Shown one piece after another: positions 29,305-38,337 of a stretch of 64,000 bases of DNA. This DNA comes from Xanthomarina gelatinilytica (GTDB taxonomy: Bacteria > Bacteroidota > Bacteroidia > Flavobacteriales > Flavobacteriaceae): contig NZ_ANLA01000019.1 of assembly GCF_000348685.1 (NCBI RefSeq), positions 1 through 64,000 of the forward strand, read 5' to 3'. Under the pieces are notes generated by a model. It was not told the origin of the DNA. It saw only the letters and a program-made list of their open reading frames with translations, and did not search any database. The position numbers and the translations under genes were made by a program. Every line of letters begins with the position of its first letter. Position 1 is the first letter of the stretch.

Positions 29305-30179
29305 AAAACAAATTAACTGGTCTGGGGATAGCAATTGTAACACCTTTTAAGGAAGACTTAAGCATAGACCATGAGGCGCTTGCCAAAATTGTAAATTTCA
29401 ATATTGAAAACGGAACAGATTATATAGTAATAAGTGGCACAACCGGAGAAAGTGTTACCATAACCAAAGAAGAAAAAAAAGCTGTTATTGATACCATAGT
29501 GACCGCAAATGCCAACAGAGTGCCTTTGGTCTTGGGTATAGGAGGAAACAATACAGCGCAGTTAATTGAAGAAATCAATTCTACCGATTTTTCACACATA
29601 TCTGCTATTTTATCTGTTTCTCCTGCTTACAGCAAACCAACCCAAGAAGGAATTTATCAACATTTTAAAGCCATCTCCTTGGCATCGCCCAAACCTATTG
29701 TTTTATACAATGTTCCAGGCAGAACGGCGTCTAACATGTTACCGGAAACAGTTATCAAATTGGCTACAGAATGCAATAATATTGTAGGTATAAAAGAAGC
29801 TGCAGGAAATATGTCGCAATATTTTCAATTAATAAAAAATAAACCAGAAGACTTTTTAATCATCTCAGGAGATGACGATTTGGCTTTGCCTGTAACCCTA
29901 GCAGGTGGTGCAGGAGTTATTTCGGTAATTGGTCAGGCTTTTCCGGAGAAGTTTTCAAAAATGATTCATTTAGGCTTGGAAGGGAATGCTAAAGAGGCCT
30001 ATAAACTTCACTATCAGTTTTTGGATATTATCTCTTTAATTTTTGCTGAAAACAATCCAGCAGGAATAAAAGCTGTTTTAGAGCGTTTAAAGTTGTGTAA
30101 GGATACTGTAAGATTACCACTTGTGGTAGCTTCAAATGCCTTAAAAACAAAGATAGACCATTTTGTAAATACATTTTAA
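29301..30179 (+). CDS. dapA: 4-hydroxy-tetrahydrodipicolinate synthase
   Basis: First committed step of lysine and diaminopimelate synthesis: condensation of pyruvate and aspartate semialdehyde. It is 292 residues, full length, a TIM barrel. Marks are GTTGES near residue 48, YNVPGRTASN with the catalytic tyrosine and GIKEAAGNMS with the Schiff-base lysine. Coupled to the DUF6913 gene; a plausible terminator follows at 30225. It complements dapF at 9086 in the same pathway, though they are not in one operon. Confidence 0.97.
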   Translation: MKNKLTGLGIAIVTPFKEDLSIDHEALAKIVNFNIENGTDYIVISGTTGESVTITKEEKKAVIDTIVTANANRVPLVLGIGGNNTAQLIEEINSTDFSHISAILSVSPAYSKPTQEGIYQHFKAISLASPKPIVLYNVPGRTASNMLPETVIKLATECNNIVGIKEAAGNMSQYFQLIKNKPEDFLIISGDDDLALPVTLAGGAGVISVIGQAFPEKFSKMIHLGLEGNAKEAYKLHYQFLDIISLIFAENNPAGIKAVLERLKLCKDTVRLPLVVASNALKTKIDHFVNTF

Positions 30180-30224
30180 AAAAGTTAAATTATACTTAAA
30201 CCTGATATAAAGCCTGTTTAAGCA

Positions 30225-30245
30225 ATTATTTTAGCTGAAAATAAT
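30225..30245 (+). terminator. Possible terminator after dapA
   Basis: Arms ATTATTTT and AAAATAAT around AGCTG, followed by ATTTTTA; AT-only stem, so weak. Confidence 0.4.
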
Positions 30246-30270
30246 ATTTTTAAAATCCATTATAATAGCT

Positions 30271-30278
30271 TAATTTTG
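30271..30278 (+). promoter_or_regulatory. -7 promoter box for the bamD operon
   Basis: TAATTTTG, 18 bases before the bamD ATG; likely drives bamD, rpoZ, coaBC, the DUF4835 gene and recN. Confidence 0.55.
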
Positions 30279-30295
30279 CCTCCTGTTTAAAAATT

Positions 30296-31108
30296 ATGAA
30301 GAAACTTTTTTATTTATTTATAACATTCACTGTTTTAAGTTCTTGCAGTCCATATCAACAAGCGCTGAAAAAACCAGATATTGCAGAGAAATTTAGAGTT
30401 GGTGAAGAAATGTATAACAAAGGGAAATTTGCCAAAGCAAATAAATTGTTTGCTCAAATAGTTCCAAATTATAGAGGAAAGCCTCAAGCCGAAAAGCTTA
30501 TGTTCCTTTACTCCAAGTCTTTTTATGAAATGAAGGACTACTATCTGGCAAGTTATCAGTTTGAGAGATTTGCTTCGGCTTACCCTCAAAGTGAAAAAGT
30601 GGAAGAAGCTGCGTTTTTAAGTGGAAAAAGTGCTTATATGTTATCTCCTGTTTATTCCAAGGATCAAACAGAAACTAGGGATGCCATAGAAAAATTACAA
30701 GGGTTTATAAACCTTTATCCGGAATCGGAGTTTTTACCAGAAGCCAGTAAATTGGTTCAGGAACTGGATTTTAAGTTAGAGAAAAAAGCCTTTGAAATTG
30801 CTAAGCAATACAATAAAATTGCTGGTTATACAGGGGATTATGATGCCTCGATAAAAGCGTTCGATAATTTTATATTGGATTTCCCGGGTTCTAGCTTTAG
30901 GGAAGATGCCTATTATTACAAACTGGATTCAGCTTATCATTTGGCAATGAACAGTATTGAATCCAAAAGACAAAATCGTTTGGAAAGTGTAAAAGCGCAC
31001 TATAATAACTATAAAAAAAATTACAGCAATTCTGAGCGTATGGAAGACGCCAACAAAATGTTGGAAGACGTTACCAAAGAATTGGAAAAATACAGTACTA
31101 AAAGCTAA
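30296..31108 (+). CDS. bamD: Outer-membrane assembly lipoprotein BamD
   Basis: Essential lipoprotein of the BAM complex that inserts outer-membrane barrels. It is 270 residues with a lipoprotein signal ending LSSC (cysteine near residue 17) and five TPR-like repeats, visible as helical pairs such as FAKANKLFAQIVPNYRGKP and LASYQFERFASAYPQSEK. This YfiO pattern and length are typical. First gene of a plus-strand operon with rpoZ (10 bases on), coaBC, a DUF4835 gene and recN, an order I recall as common in Flavobacteria. Confidence 0.94.
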   Translation: MKKLFYLFITFTVLSSCSPYQQALKKPDIAEKFRVGEEMYNKGKFAKANKLFAQIVPNYRGKPQAEKLMFLYSKSFYEMKDYYLASYQFERFASAYPQSEKVEEAAFLSGKSAYMLSPVYSKDQTETRDAIEKLQGFINLYPESEFLPEASKLVQELDFKLEKKAFEIAKQYNKIAGYTGDYDASIKAFDNFILDFPGSSFREDAYYYKLDSAYHLAMNSIESKRQNRLESVKAHYNNYKKNYSNSERMEDANKMLEDVTKELEKYSTKS

Positions 31109-31118
31109 ATACAATACA

Positions 31119-31448
31119 ATGGATTTAAAAAAAATCAAAGCTCCTGTTAATACCATTACTTACAATAGAAATAAAATAGACGAAGCCACTGGAAACATCT
31201 ATGAGTCTATTTCTATTATTTCTAGAAGAGCAGAGCAAATTAATTCTGAAATCAAAAAAGAATTAATAGAAAAGCTTGAAGAATTTGCTACATTTAACGA
31301 TAGTCTGGAAGAGATTTTCGAAAACAAGGAACAAATAGAAGTTTCTAAATTTTACGAAAAATTACCTAAACCTCACGCTTTGGCAGTGCAGGAATGGTTA
31401 GATGGTAAAATTTACTACAGAAACACAGAAGAAGACACAAAAGCATAA
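31119..31448 (+). CDS. rpoZ: DNA-directed RNA polymerase omega subunit, Bacteroidota type
   Basis: A 109-residue small subunit aiding RNA polymerase assembly. The core helix region is ATGNIYESISIISRRAEQIN, matching the omega MRKRA-like pattern (alternating helix with the conserved arginine). The remaining C-terminal half is the extension typical of Bacteroidota omega. It is placed between bamD and coaBC with 10- and 1-base gaps, the same neighbours (coaBC) as in many bacteria. Confidence 0.88.
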   Translation: MDLKKIKAPVNTITYNRNKIDEATGNIYESISIISRRAEQINSEIKKELIEKLEEFATFNDSLEEIFENKEQIEVSKFYEKLPKPHALAVQEWLDGKIYYRNTEEDTKA

Positions 31449-31449
31449 T

Positions 31450-32658
31450 ATGTCAATACTAAGCGGCAAAAACATACTTTTAGGCATTAGTGCTGGTATT
31501 GCTGCTTATAAATCTGCTTCATTGGTTCGGCTGTTTATAAAAGCTGGGGCCAATGTTAAAGTGGTAATTACGCCATCTGCAAAAGATTTTGTTACGCCGT
31601 TAACACTCTCCACCTTATCCAAAAACCCTGTACATTCAACCTTTGTGGACGATGTGGACAGCGAGCTATGGAACAACCATGTGGAATTGGGTCTTTGGGC
31701 AGATGTTTTTGTTATTGCTCCTGCTACGGCAAACACCTTATCCAAAATGGCCAATGGTGTTTGCGATAACTTATTGTTGGCAACTTATCTTTCTGCAAAA
31801 TGTCCTGTTTATGTTGCTCCAGCAATGGATTTGGATATGTACAAACATCCAACCACCAAACAATCGTTTAAAAAGTTGGAATCCTATGGAAATACAATCA
31901 TTCCAGCAACCAGTGGCGAACTGGCCAGTGGATTGATAGGAGAAGGGCGTATGGCTGAACCTGAAGATATCCTTTCCTTTATGGAAAACGATATATTAAA
32001 GAAATTGCCTTTACGTGGTAAAAAAGTACTCATTACTGCTGGACCAACTTACGAGGCTATAGACCCTGTGCGATTTATAGGAAATCATTCCAGTGGAAAA
32101 ATGGGCTTTGAAATCGCTAAAGCTTCAGCAAATCTTGGAGCAGAAGTTATATTAATTTCGGGTCCAACACACTTGTCCATTGCCCATAGCCTGATACGGG
32201 TTGTCTCGGTAACTTCAGCAGAAGAGATGTATCAAGAAACCCATAAGTATTTTAAAGATATGGACATAGCTGTTTTAGCTGCAGCTGTTGCAGATTATAA
32301 ACCAGTAGAAATAGCCAATCAGAAAATAAAAAAGGCAGATACCACGTTAACATTACAGTTGGAAAAAACAAAGGATATTTTAGCCTCCTTAGGTGTCATT
32401 AAGAAAAAGCAATTATTGGTTGGTTTTGCCTTAGAAACGGAAAATGAGCTTGAAAATGCAAAAGCAAAACTAAAAAAGAAGAATTTAAATTTAATTGTAT
32501 TAAATTCGTTACAAGATAAAGGCGCAGGTTTTAAAACCGATACCAATAAAGTAACTATTATCGATAATAAAGATACGGTTACCGAATATAAACTCAAGTC
32601 GAAAGCAGAAGTGGCAAAAGACCTTCTAAACGAAATTATAAAACAATTGCATGGGTAG
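31450..32658 (+). CDS. coaBC: Bifunctional phosphopantothenoylcysteine decarboxylase/synthetase
   Basis: Two consecutive steps of coenzyme A synthesis. The N-terminal flavin-dependent decarboxylase (about 1-185) shows GISAGIAAYKS, APATANTLSKMANG and YVAPAMDLDM. The C-terminal CTP-dependent synthetase (about 186-402) shows ITAGPTYEAIDPVRFIGNHS and AAAVADYKP. I chose the ATG at 31450, one base after the rpoZ stop; a longer frame from 31402 would overlap rpoZ and adds no conserved sequence. coaE, the last step of the pathway, lies at 47906. Confidence 0.96.
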   Translation: MSILSGKNILLGISAGIAAYKSASLVRLFIKAGANVKVVITPSAKDFVTPLTLSTLSKNPVHSTFVDDVDSELWNNHVELGLWADVFVIAPATANTLSKMANGVCDNLLLATYLSAKCPVYVAPAMDLDMYKHPTTKQSFKKLESYGNTIIPATSGELASGLIGEGRMAEPEDILSFMENDILKKLPLRGKKVLITAGPTYEAIDPVRFIGNHSSGKMGFEIAKASANLGAEVILISGPTHLSIAHSLIRVVSVTSAEEMYQETHKYFKDMDIAVLAAAVADYKPVEIANQKIKKADTTLTLQLEKTKDILASLGVIKKKQLLVGFALETENELENAKAKLKKKNLNLIVLNSLQDKGAGFKTDTNKVTIIDNKDTVTEYKLKSKAEVAKDLLNEIIKQLHG

Positions 32659-33538
32659 GATTCTAGTATTTTTAATATGGTGTAGTAGTGTTGCAACTTA
32701 CGCACAGGAGTTAAACTGTAATGTAGTGATTAATGCAGAGCAAACCGGTAATAGCAACTTGCCTGTATTCAAAACCTTGGAAAAGCAAATTTTTGAATTT
32801 GTAAACACCACAAAATGGACCAATAAGGAGTTTACCAACCAAGAACGTATAGAGTGTTCCATGTACATTAATGTAACCGATTATGCTGGAGATGTGTTTA
32901 ATGCCACCATACAAGTACAATCTTCCAGACCTGTTTATGGGTCTTCTTATACCACTCCTGTTCATAACGTAAACGATAAGGATTTTACCTTTAGGTATCT
33001 GGAATTTCAAAACATGGTTTACAATCCCAATGCTTTTGAATCCAATCTAATTTCTGTACTGGCTTTTCATGTATATATGATTTTAGGGATTGACGCTGAC
33101 ACGTTTGAACTTAATGGAGGTGACACCTATTTCAAACAAGCTCAAAATATTGTAAATTATTCCCAAGGTCAGAACAGTAAAGGTTGGCAACTAAGCGATG
33201 GCACACAATCCAGATATGTGTTGGTGGATAATATGTTGTCTCAAACCTTTGAAGCTTACAGGGAGGTTATGTACCAATATCATAGAAATGGTCTGGACCT
33301 CATGCACCAAGACCAAAAACAAGCCAAATCTAATATTGCGAATGCTTTGGTAAGCTTGGAAGCCATGAATAGAGTGAGGCCCAACTCGTTTATCCTGAGA
33401 ACTTTTTTTGATGCCAAGGCCGACGAAATTCAAGATATCTTTAGCTCTGGACCTAGTGTGAGCATCGATAAACTTGTGGATGCACTTAACAATGTGGCAC
33501 CTATGTATTCCAGTCAATGGCGAAATATCAAGTACTGA
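32651..33538 (+). CDS. DUF4835 family exported protein
   Basis: A 295-residue Bacteroidota-specific protein with a signal peptide (1-19, ending ATYAQ) and a conserved body: ELNCNVVINAEQ at the start, FTFRYLEFQNMVYNPNAFESN centrally, then NIVNYSQGQNSKGWQ. Function unknown; I recall it consistently between coaBC and recN. It overlaps coaBC by 8 bases, so expression is coupled. Predicted periplasmic or outer-membrane associated. Confidence 0.88.
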   Translation: MGRILVFLIWCSSVATYAQELNCNVVINAEQTGNSNLPVFKTLEKQIFEFVNTTKWTNKEFTNQERIECSMYINVTDYAGDVFNATIQVQSSRPVYGSSYTTPVHNVNDKDFTFRYLEFQNMVYNPNAFESNLISVLAFHVYMILGIDADTFELNGGDTYFKQAQNIVNYSQGQNSKGWQLSDGTQSRYVLVDNMLSQTFEAYREVMYQYHRNGLDLMHQDQKQAKSNIANALVSLEAMNRVRPNSFILRTFFDAKADEIQDIFSSGPSVSIDKLVDALNNVAPMYSSQWRNIKY

Positions 33539-33618
33539 TATTTTAGTCCTTAAATGTGATATTTAGGCATAACATTTCTTGAAATTACTTACCTTTAACC
33601 TAAATTCTAGAAATACCA

Positions 33619-35271
33619 TTGATCACTTCTTTATCAATAAAAAATTATGCTTTAATAGATAGCCTTCAGGTGCAATTTAACCAAGGTTTTTCTATTATTA
33701 CTGGCGAAACTGGAGCCGGAAAATCCATTTTATTGGGAGGTTTGTCCTTAATTTTGGGAAAAAGGGCAGACTTGAGCAGTATAAAGGACACTTCTAAAAA
33801 ATGTATCATAGAGGCTGTTTTTGATGTTACCAATTACAACCTTGAAAGCTTGTTTGAGGCAAACGATCTGGATTATGAACCACAAACCATCATAAGAAGG
33901 GAAATTTTGCCAACAGGAAAATCCCGAGCCTTTATTAACGACTCTCCAGTAAACCTAGCTGCGCTCCAACTTTTGGGCGAACAACTGATAGATATTCACT
34001 CCCAACATGAAACCCTTCAGTTGGTGGACGATGCATTTCAGTTTGAAATAATAGACGCCTTGGCCAGTAATGACACCTTATTAAAAGACTATGCCATTCA
34101 GCTCAAGGAGTTTAAAACCATTCAAAAAGAATTGGACACCTTGATGAAATTTAAAGCTGAAGCTATCAAGGAGTATGATTATAATGCCTTTTTATTAAAA
34201 GAATTAACCGAGGCCAATCTGGTGGAAGGCGAATTGGAAACTCTTGAAGAGGAACTCGAAACCCTTAGTAATGTTGAGGAAATTAGGGAAACCTTATCGC
34301 ATGCTTCTCAAGTGTTCAGTGAAGAGGAGATAGGCTTGCTCTCTGTGTTGTCCCAACTAAAGGGCAATTTTAAGAAAATAGGGCCTTATGCTGCTAAATA
34401 TCAAGGATTATATGAAAGAATTGAAAGCAGTTTGATTGAATTGGACGATGTGTATGCTGAATTGGAAAAACTTCAGGACCAATTGGATGCAGACCCAGAA
34501 CGTTTGGAAAAGGTAAGTTCCAAATTGTCATTGCTTAACAATCTATTTCAGAAGCACTTAGTTTCTTCGGTTTCAGAATTGATACAAATCAAAGATCAAC
34601 TCACGGACAAGGTATCGGAAACAGAAAACCTGGATGAAAACATTCAGAAAAAAGAAAACCAATTACAACAACAAAAGAACGCTCTAAACAAACTGTCCAA
34701 GCAGTTGCACGATAACCGAACCAAAGCCATTCCAGAATTGTCAAATCAGCTGGAAACTATGTTACGGGATTTAGGCATGCCCAATGCCAAGTTTAAGATG
34801 TCCTTGAAATACAGCGACACCTTTTACGCCAATGGTAAGGACGAATTATCCTTTTTGTTTACTGCCAACAAAGGAGGGCAATTCAATGAGTTAAAAAAAG
34901 CAGCTTCGGGAGGCGAATTGTCAAGGATCATGCTGGCCATTAAATCCATTCTCTCCAAATACAAACAGTTGCCAACCATTATGTTCGATGAAATAGACTC
35001 AGGGGTTTCAGGGGAAATTTCAAATAAAATGGGACAAATCATGTTGCAAATGAGTCAGTACATGCAAGTATTTGCCATTACCCACATACCACAAATTGCA
35101 GCAAAAGGCCATACCCATTTTAAAGTATATAAGGAAGATGTAGATCAGGTAACACTTACAAACCTAAAAAAATTAAATCACGACCAACGTTTGGTGGAAA
35201 TAGCACAAATGTTGGGAGGTGTTGAAGTTTCCTCATCTGCCATGGCACATGCCAAGCAATTGCTCAATTAA
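33619..35271 (+). CDS. recN: DNA repair protein RecN
   Basis: SMC-like ATPase acting early in double-strand break repair. It is 550 residues. Walker A is GETGAGKSILLGG near residue 32. A long coiled-coil middle (about 160-370) follows. The signature is ASGGELSRIMLAIK and Walker B is TIMFDEIDSGVSGEI. The end includes AITHIPQIAAKG. The start is TTG at 33619; no ATG exists before the conserved first strand. Last gene of the bamD operon. Confidence 0.96.
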   Translation: MITSLSIKNYALIDSLQVQFNQGFSIITGETGAGKSILLGGLSLILGKRADLSSIKDTSKKCIIEAVFDVTNYNLESLFEANDLDYEPQTIIRREILPTGKSRAFINDSPVNLAALQLLGEQLIDIHSQHETLQLVDDAFQFEIIDALASNDTLLKDYAIQLKEFKTIQKELDTLMKFKAEAIKEYDYNAFLLKELTEANLVEGELETLEEELETLSNVEEIRETLSHASQVFSEEEIGLLSVLSQLKGNFKKIGPYAAKYQGLYERIESSLIELDDVYAELEKLQDQLDADPERLEKVSSKLSLLNNLFQKHLVSSVSELIQIKDQLTDKVSETENLDENIQKKENQLQQQKNALNKLSKQLHDNRTKAIPELSNQLETMLRDLGMPNAKFKMSLKYSDTFYANGKDELSFLFTANKGGQFNELKKAASGGELSRIMLAIKSILSKYKQLPTIMFDEIDSGVSGEISNKMGQIMLQMSQYMQVFAITHIPQIAAKGHTHFKVYKEDVDQVTLTNLKKLNHDQRLVEIAQMLGGVEVSSSAMAHAKQLLN

Positions 35272-35309
35272 AAAAAGAAAAAGTTTAAGATTTAAGATTA
35301 AAGTTTTAT

Positions 35310-35317
35310 TAACTTTG
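35310..35317 (+). promoter_or_regulatory. -7 promoter box for fabI
   Basis: TAACTTTG, 42 bases before the fabI ATG. Confidence 0.5.
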
Positions 35318-35358
35318 ACTTTTAAAGAAAGTAACACCAAACAAAAATAACTAGCGAT

Positions 35359-36180
35359 ATGTCATACAACTTATTAAAAGGAAAAAGAGGAATTATATTT
35401 GGAGCGCTTGATGAAAATTCCATTGCATGGAAAACTGCCGAACGTGTTCATGAAGAAGGAGGTACGTTTGTACTTACCAATGCACCTGTAGCTTTGCGCA
35501 TGGGGCAAATTAATGCCTTGGCTGAAAAAACAGGATCTCAAATTATTCCTGCTGATGCCACATCCCTGGAAGATTTGGAACATTTGGTTGAACAATCCAT
35601 GGAGATTTTAGGGGGCAAACTGGATTTTGTTTTGCATTCTATTGGCATGTCCATAAATGTAAGAAAAGGAAATCATTATACAGATCAAAATTACGATTGG
35701 ACCCAAAAAGGAACCGATATTTCGGCCATGTCTTTTCATAAAGTCATGCATACCCTTTATAAAAAAGACGCCATGAACAGCTGGGGAAGTATTGTAGCCT
35801 TAACGTACATGGCTGCACAACGTGTATTCCCAGATTATAACGATATGGCAGATAATAAAGCATATCTAGAGAGTATAGCACGTAGTTTTGGTTATTTCTT
35901 TGGAAAAGACAAAACAGTTCGAGTGAACACCATTTCACAATCGCCAACACCTACAACGGCAGGAAGTGGCGTAAAGGGCTTTGATGGATTTATTGCTTAT
36001 GCCGATAAAATGTCTCCTCTAGGAAATGCCACAGCGTTGGATTGTGCCAATTATACGGTTGCCATGTTTAGCGATCTTACCAAAAAAGTGACCTTACAAA
36101 ACCTATTCCACGATGGCGGATTTAGCAATGTAGGTGTGAGTAACGAGGTTATGGAGGCGTTTATTAAAGGAAGCGAATAA
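35359..36180 (+). CDS. fabI: Enoyl-[acyl-carrier-protein] reductase (NADH) FabI
   Basis: Last reduction of each fatty-acid elongation cycle. It is 273 residues of the short-chain dehydrogenase fold. The FabI-specific start KGKRGIIFGALDENSIAWKT replaces the usual glycine motif, followed by DFVLHSIGMSINV (FVLHSIG) and the active-site region with YMAAQRVFPDYN and a conserved lysine in DNKAYLESI. C-terminal FHDGGFSNVG is typical. Own promoter upstream and terminator directly after, so it is a single-gene unit. Target of triclosan-type inhibitors in other species. Confidence 0.96.
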   Translation: MSYNLLKGKRGIIFGALDENSIAWKTAERVHEEGGTFVLTNAPVALRMGQINALAEKTGSQIIPADATSLEDLEHLVEQSMEILGGKLDFVLHSIGMSINVRKGNHYTDQNYDWTQKGTDISAMSFHKVMHTLYKKDAMNSWGSIVALTYMAAQRVFPDYNDMADNKAYLESIARSFGYFFGKDKTVRVNTISQSPTPTTAGSGVKGFDGFIAYADKMSPLGNATALDCANYTVAMFSDLTKKVTLQNLFHDGGFSNVGVSNEVMEAFIKGSE

Positions 36181-36210
36181 GGCTTATGCAAGCCATAAAA
36201 TAAGTTTAAA

Positions 36211-36243
36211 AAGAAGAGTCATATTATTTGGCTCTTTTTTTTT
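36211..36243 (+). terminator. Intrinsic terminator of fabI
   Basis: AGAGTC (36215-36220) pairs with GGCTCT (36230-36235) with one G-U pair, followed by nine T. Confidence 0.75.
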
Positions 36244-36332
36244 AATCATACGTATAAATTTTACAAATGGTCTAAAGTGTTACTAAAATGCCAATGTAAC
36301 GCTGTCAAGTAATGTATTGGAATCTTTTTAAA

Positions 36333-36531
36333 ACCTGTAAAGTTATTTTAGAACGGGTCACCTCAATGGCTGGTATATGGCTTAAGTATGGCTCAAGTAT
36401 GGATAATGTATAGAGAATGTATGGAGAGTGTATGGAACCTGTACAATCAATTTAGGTTTAAAAAGTAGTATTGTATCACAATGTCAGAATGTATCTAATA
36501 ACCACCTATAAAGCTATTTTAGGACGGGTCA
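36333..36531 (+). repeat. Two copies of a 28-base direct repeat
   Basis: Copies at 36333-36360 and 36504-36531, both ACCT.TAAAG.TATTTTAG.ACGGGTCA with three substitutions, 171 bases apart. Some resemblance continues upstream of each (TGTCA...ATGTAT). Confidence 0.8.
36365..36441 (+). repeat. Degenerate 11-bp tandem repeat array
   Basis: Seven consecutive 11-base units with consensus TATGGnnnAnG: AATGGCTGGTA, TATGGCTTAAG, TATGGCTCAAG, TATGGATAATG, TATAGAGAATG, TATGGAGAGTG, TATGGAACCTG. The period is exact, without gaps. Confidence 0.85.
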
Positions 36532-36701
36532 TTTTTCTATACACAGCTTAAATAATGGCCACTTTTTTTTTGGACTTTAAGAAAAAAAAAGTATCTTAAT
36601 CTTTCAAAGTCCACTTCATTAGGTCAATACAGGTTATGCCTGTTTGCAACCGCTCTAAACCCTTATAAATAAAGACCTGCTTAGGGGTTCAGCCGTAGCT
36701 C

Positions 36702-36756
36702 CTTCGGGTCTACTTCGGGTTTACTTCGGGTCTACCTCGGGGTAACCTTGGGTCAA
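36702..36756 (+). repeat. Second 11-bp tandem repeat array, GC-rich
   Basis: Five consecutive 11-base units: CTTCGGGTCTA, CTTCGGGTTTA, CTTCGGGTCTA, CCTCGGGGTAA, CCTTGGGTCAA. Markedly richer in GC than the surroundings. Confidence 0.85.
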
Positions 36757-36904
36757 AATCGACTAAACCACATATCTAGCCAATGGTTACCAAACTTAAC
36801 GTGGTGAAACCAATCAATTTGCTAAGCGTCATGATGTATTATAATTTGAAAATGATTTTAAGTGTCATTTCCTTTTAATACATTTATAGAGCTTAAAATA
36901 GGAA

Positions 36905-38287
36905 ATGGAACAACTCAATCAAATTATTTCAGACTTCGCATCTTACGCTTGGGGTTTGCCTTTATTGCTCCTGCTAATTGGTGGAGGCTTGTACTTGCTT
37001 ATTTTCTCCAGGTTTTTACCCTTTAGGTATCTTGGTCATGCTTTTCAGGTATTACGGGGCAAATACAACAACCCTAACGATGCTGGTGAAATAACACATT
37101 TTCAAGCCTTAACAACAGCCTTGTCTTCCACCATTGGGATGGGGAATATAGCAGGTGTGGCTGTGGCCATTTCCATTGGTGGTCCTGGAGCCGTGTTCTG
37201 GATGTGGATCAGTGCCATTGTTGGCATGAGTACCAAATTTTTTACCGCTTCTTTAGCGATTATGTATCGTGGAAAAGACAGTCATGGCAACATTCAAGGT
37301 GGTCCCATGTATTTTATTGTCGAAGGACTGGGGAAGAAATGGAAACCATTGGCTGTGTTTTTTAGTTTGTGTGGCTTGGTTGGCGCATTGCCGGTTTTTA
37401 ATGTGAATCAATTAACACAAGCCATTAACGATATTTTATTGGAGCCCAATGGCGTTGCAGTCGGGTTTAATTCCAATCTCATCATAGGCGTAGTTTTGGT
37501 TATTGTAACCTCCATGGTGATACTTGGAGGCTTAAACCGAATCAGTAAAGTGGCCTCCAAAATGGTGCCCAGCATGGTACTGCTTTATTTTGTGTTGGTC
37601 CTCTTTATTCTAATGGTGAATATTGATGTGGTGCCAAAATACTTCCTAATGATATTTACAGATGCCTTTACAGCCACAAACTTTAAAGGCGATTCTTTTC
37701 TGGGTGGTGTTGTTGGTGGTCTAATCCTTTTGGGTATCAGACGTGGTGCGTTTTCAAACGAAGCAGGAATCGGTACAGCACCAATGGCGCATGGGGCAAC
37801 CAAAACCAACGAACCCGTTCGCGAAGGCTTGGTGGCCATGTTGGGCCCAGCCATAGATACCTTGGTGGTTTGTACCTTAACGGCTTTGGCTATTTTGGTA
37901 ACAGGCGTCTGGCAATCTACAAATGCCAATGGAGTGAGTTTAACAGCGTCGGCTTTTGCTGAGGCCATGCCTGGAATAGGAACATATTTGTTACTGCTCT
38001 GTATCACTGTATTTAGCGTTTCTTCTTTATTCTCATACTCCTATTATGGAACCAAGTGCATGTCCTTTCTCTTTGGGGCAGACCATAAACATTACTATAA
38101 TTACCTATATATTGCCAGTATCATCATGGGAGCAACAACCTCTTTGGCAATGATGATTAACTTAATTGATGGCTTTTTTGCCTTAATGGCCATCCCAACC
38201 ATGACAGCAACTTTAATCTTGGCACCAAGGGTCACTAAAGAAATAAAATTGTATTTTAGAAGACTTGAAAACGAAAACAAACAATAA
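36905..38287 (+). CDS. Alanine/glycine:cation symporter (AGCS family)
   Basis: A 460-residue inner-membrane transporter taking up alanine or glycine with sodium. About eleven hydrophobic helices. Family marks include TALSSTIGMGNIAGVAVAI near residue 73-91, IQGGPMYFI and RRGAFSNEAGIGTAPMAHG near 278-296. Length is typical (440-490). It stands between a repeat-rich gap and acs with a 50-base gap, so it may be co-transcribed with acs. Exact amino acid is not visible. Confidence 0.93.
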   Translation: MEQLNQIISDFASYAWGLPLLLLLIGGGLYLLIFSRFLPFRYLGHAFQVLRGKYNNPNDAGEITHFQALTTALSSTIGMGNIAGVAVAISIGGPGAVFWMWISAIVGMSTKFFTASLAIMYRGKDSHGNIQGGPMYFIVEGLGKKWKPLAVFFSLCGLVGALPVFNVNQLTQAINDILLEPNGVAVGFNSNLIIGVVLVIVTSMVILGGLNRISKVASKMVPSMVLLYFVLVLFILMVNIDVVPKYFLMIFTDAFTATNFKGDSFLGGVVGGLILLGIRRGAFSNEAGIGTAPMAHGATKTNEPVREGLVAMLGPAIDTLVVCTLTALAILVTGVWQSTNANGVSLTASAFAEAMPGIGTYLLLLCITVFSVSSLFSYSYYGTKCMSFLFGADHKHYYNYLYIASIIMGATTSLAMMINLIDGFFALMAIPTMTATLILAPRVTKEIKLYFRRLENENKQ

Positions 38288-38337
38288 CGGTTTTTAAACC
38301 CCAAACACTTCAAATCGCGACAGTAAACCAAAAAACA

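Larger units (their letters stand above)
36181..36904. other. Repeat-rich intergenic region
   Basis: No gene is visible in 724 bases. It holds the fabI terminator (36211-36243), two copies of a 28-base direct repeat (36333-36360 and 36504-36531), an 11-bp-period array between them (36365-36441), an inverted repeat TGGACTTT/AAAGTCCA (36571-36578 and 36606-36613) and a second, GC-richer 11-bp-period array (36702-36756). No clear promoter box for the symporter gene was found. Confidence 0.7.

Noticed and set aside
36333-36531. The two 28-base direct repeats as a CRISPR array
   Set aside because: Only two copies, spacing of 143 bases, three mismatches and no cas gene nearby.
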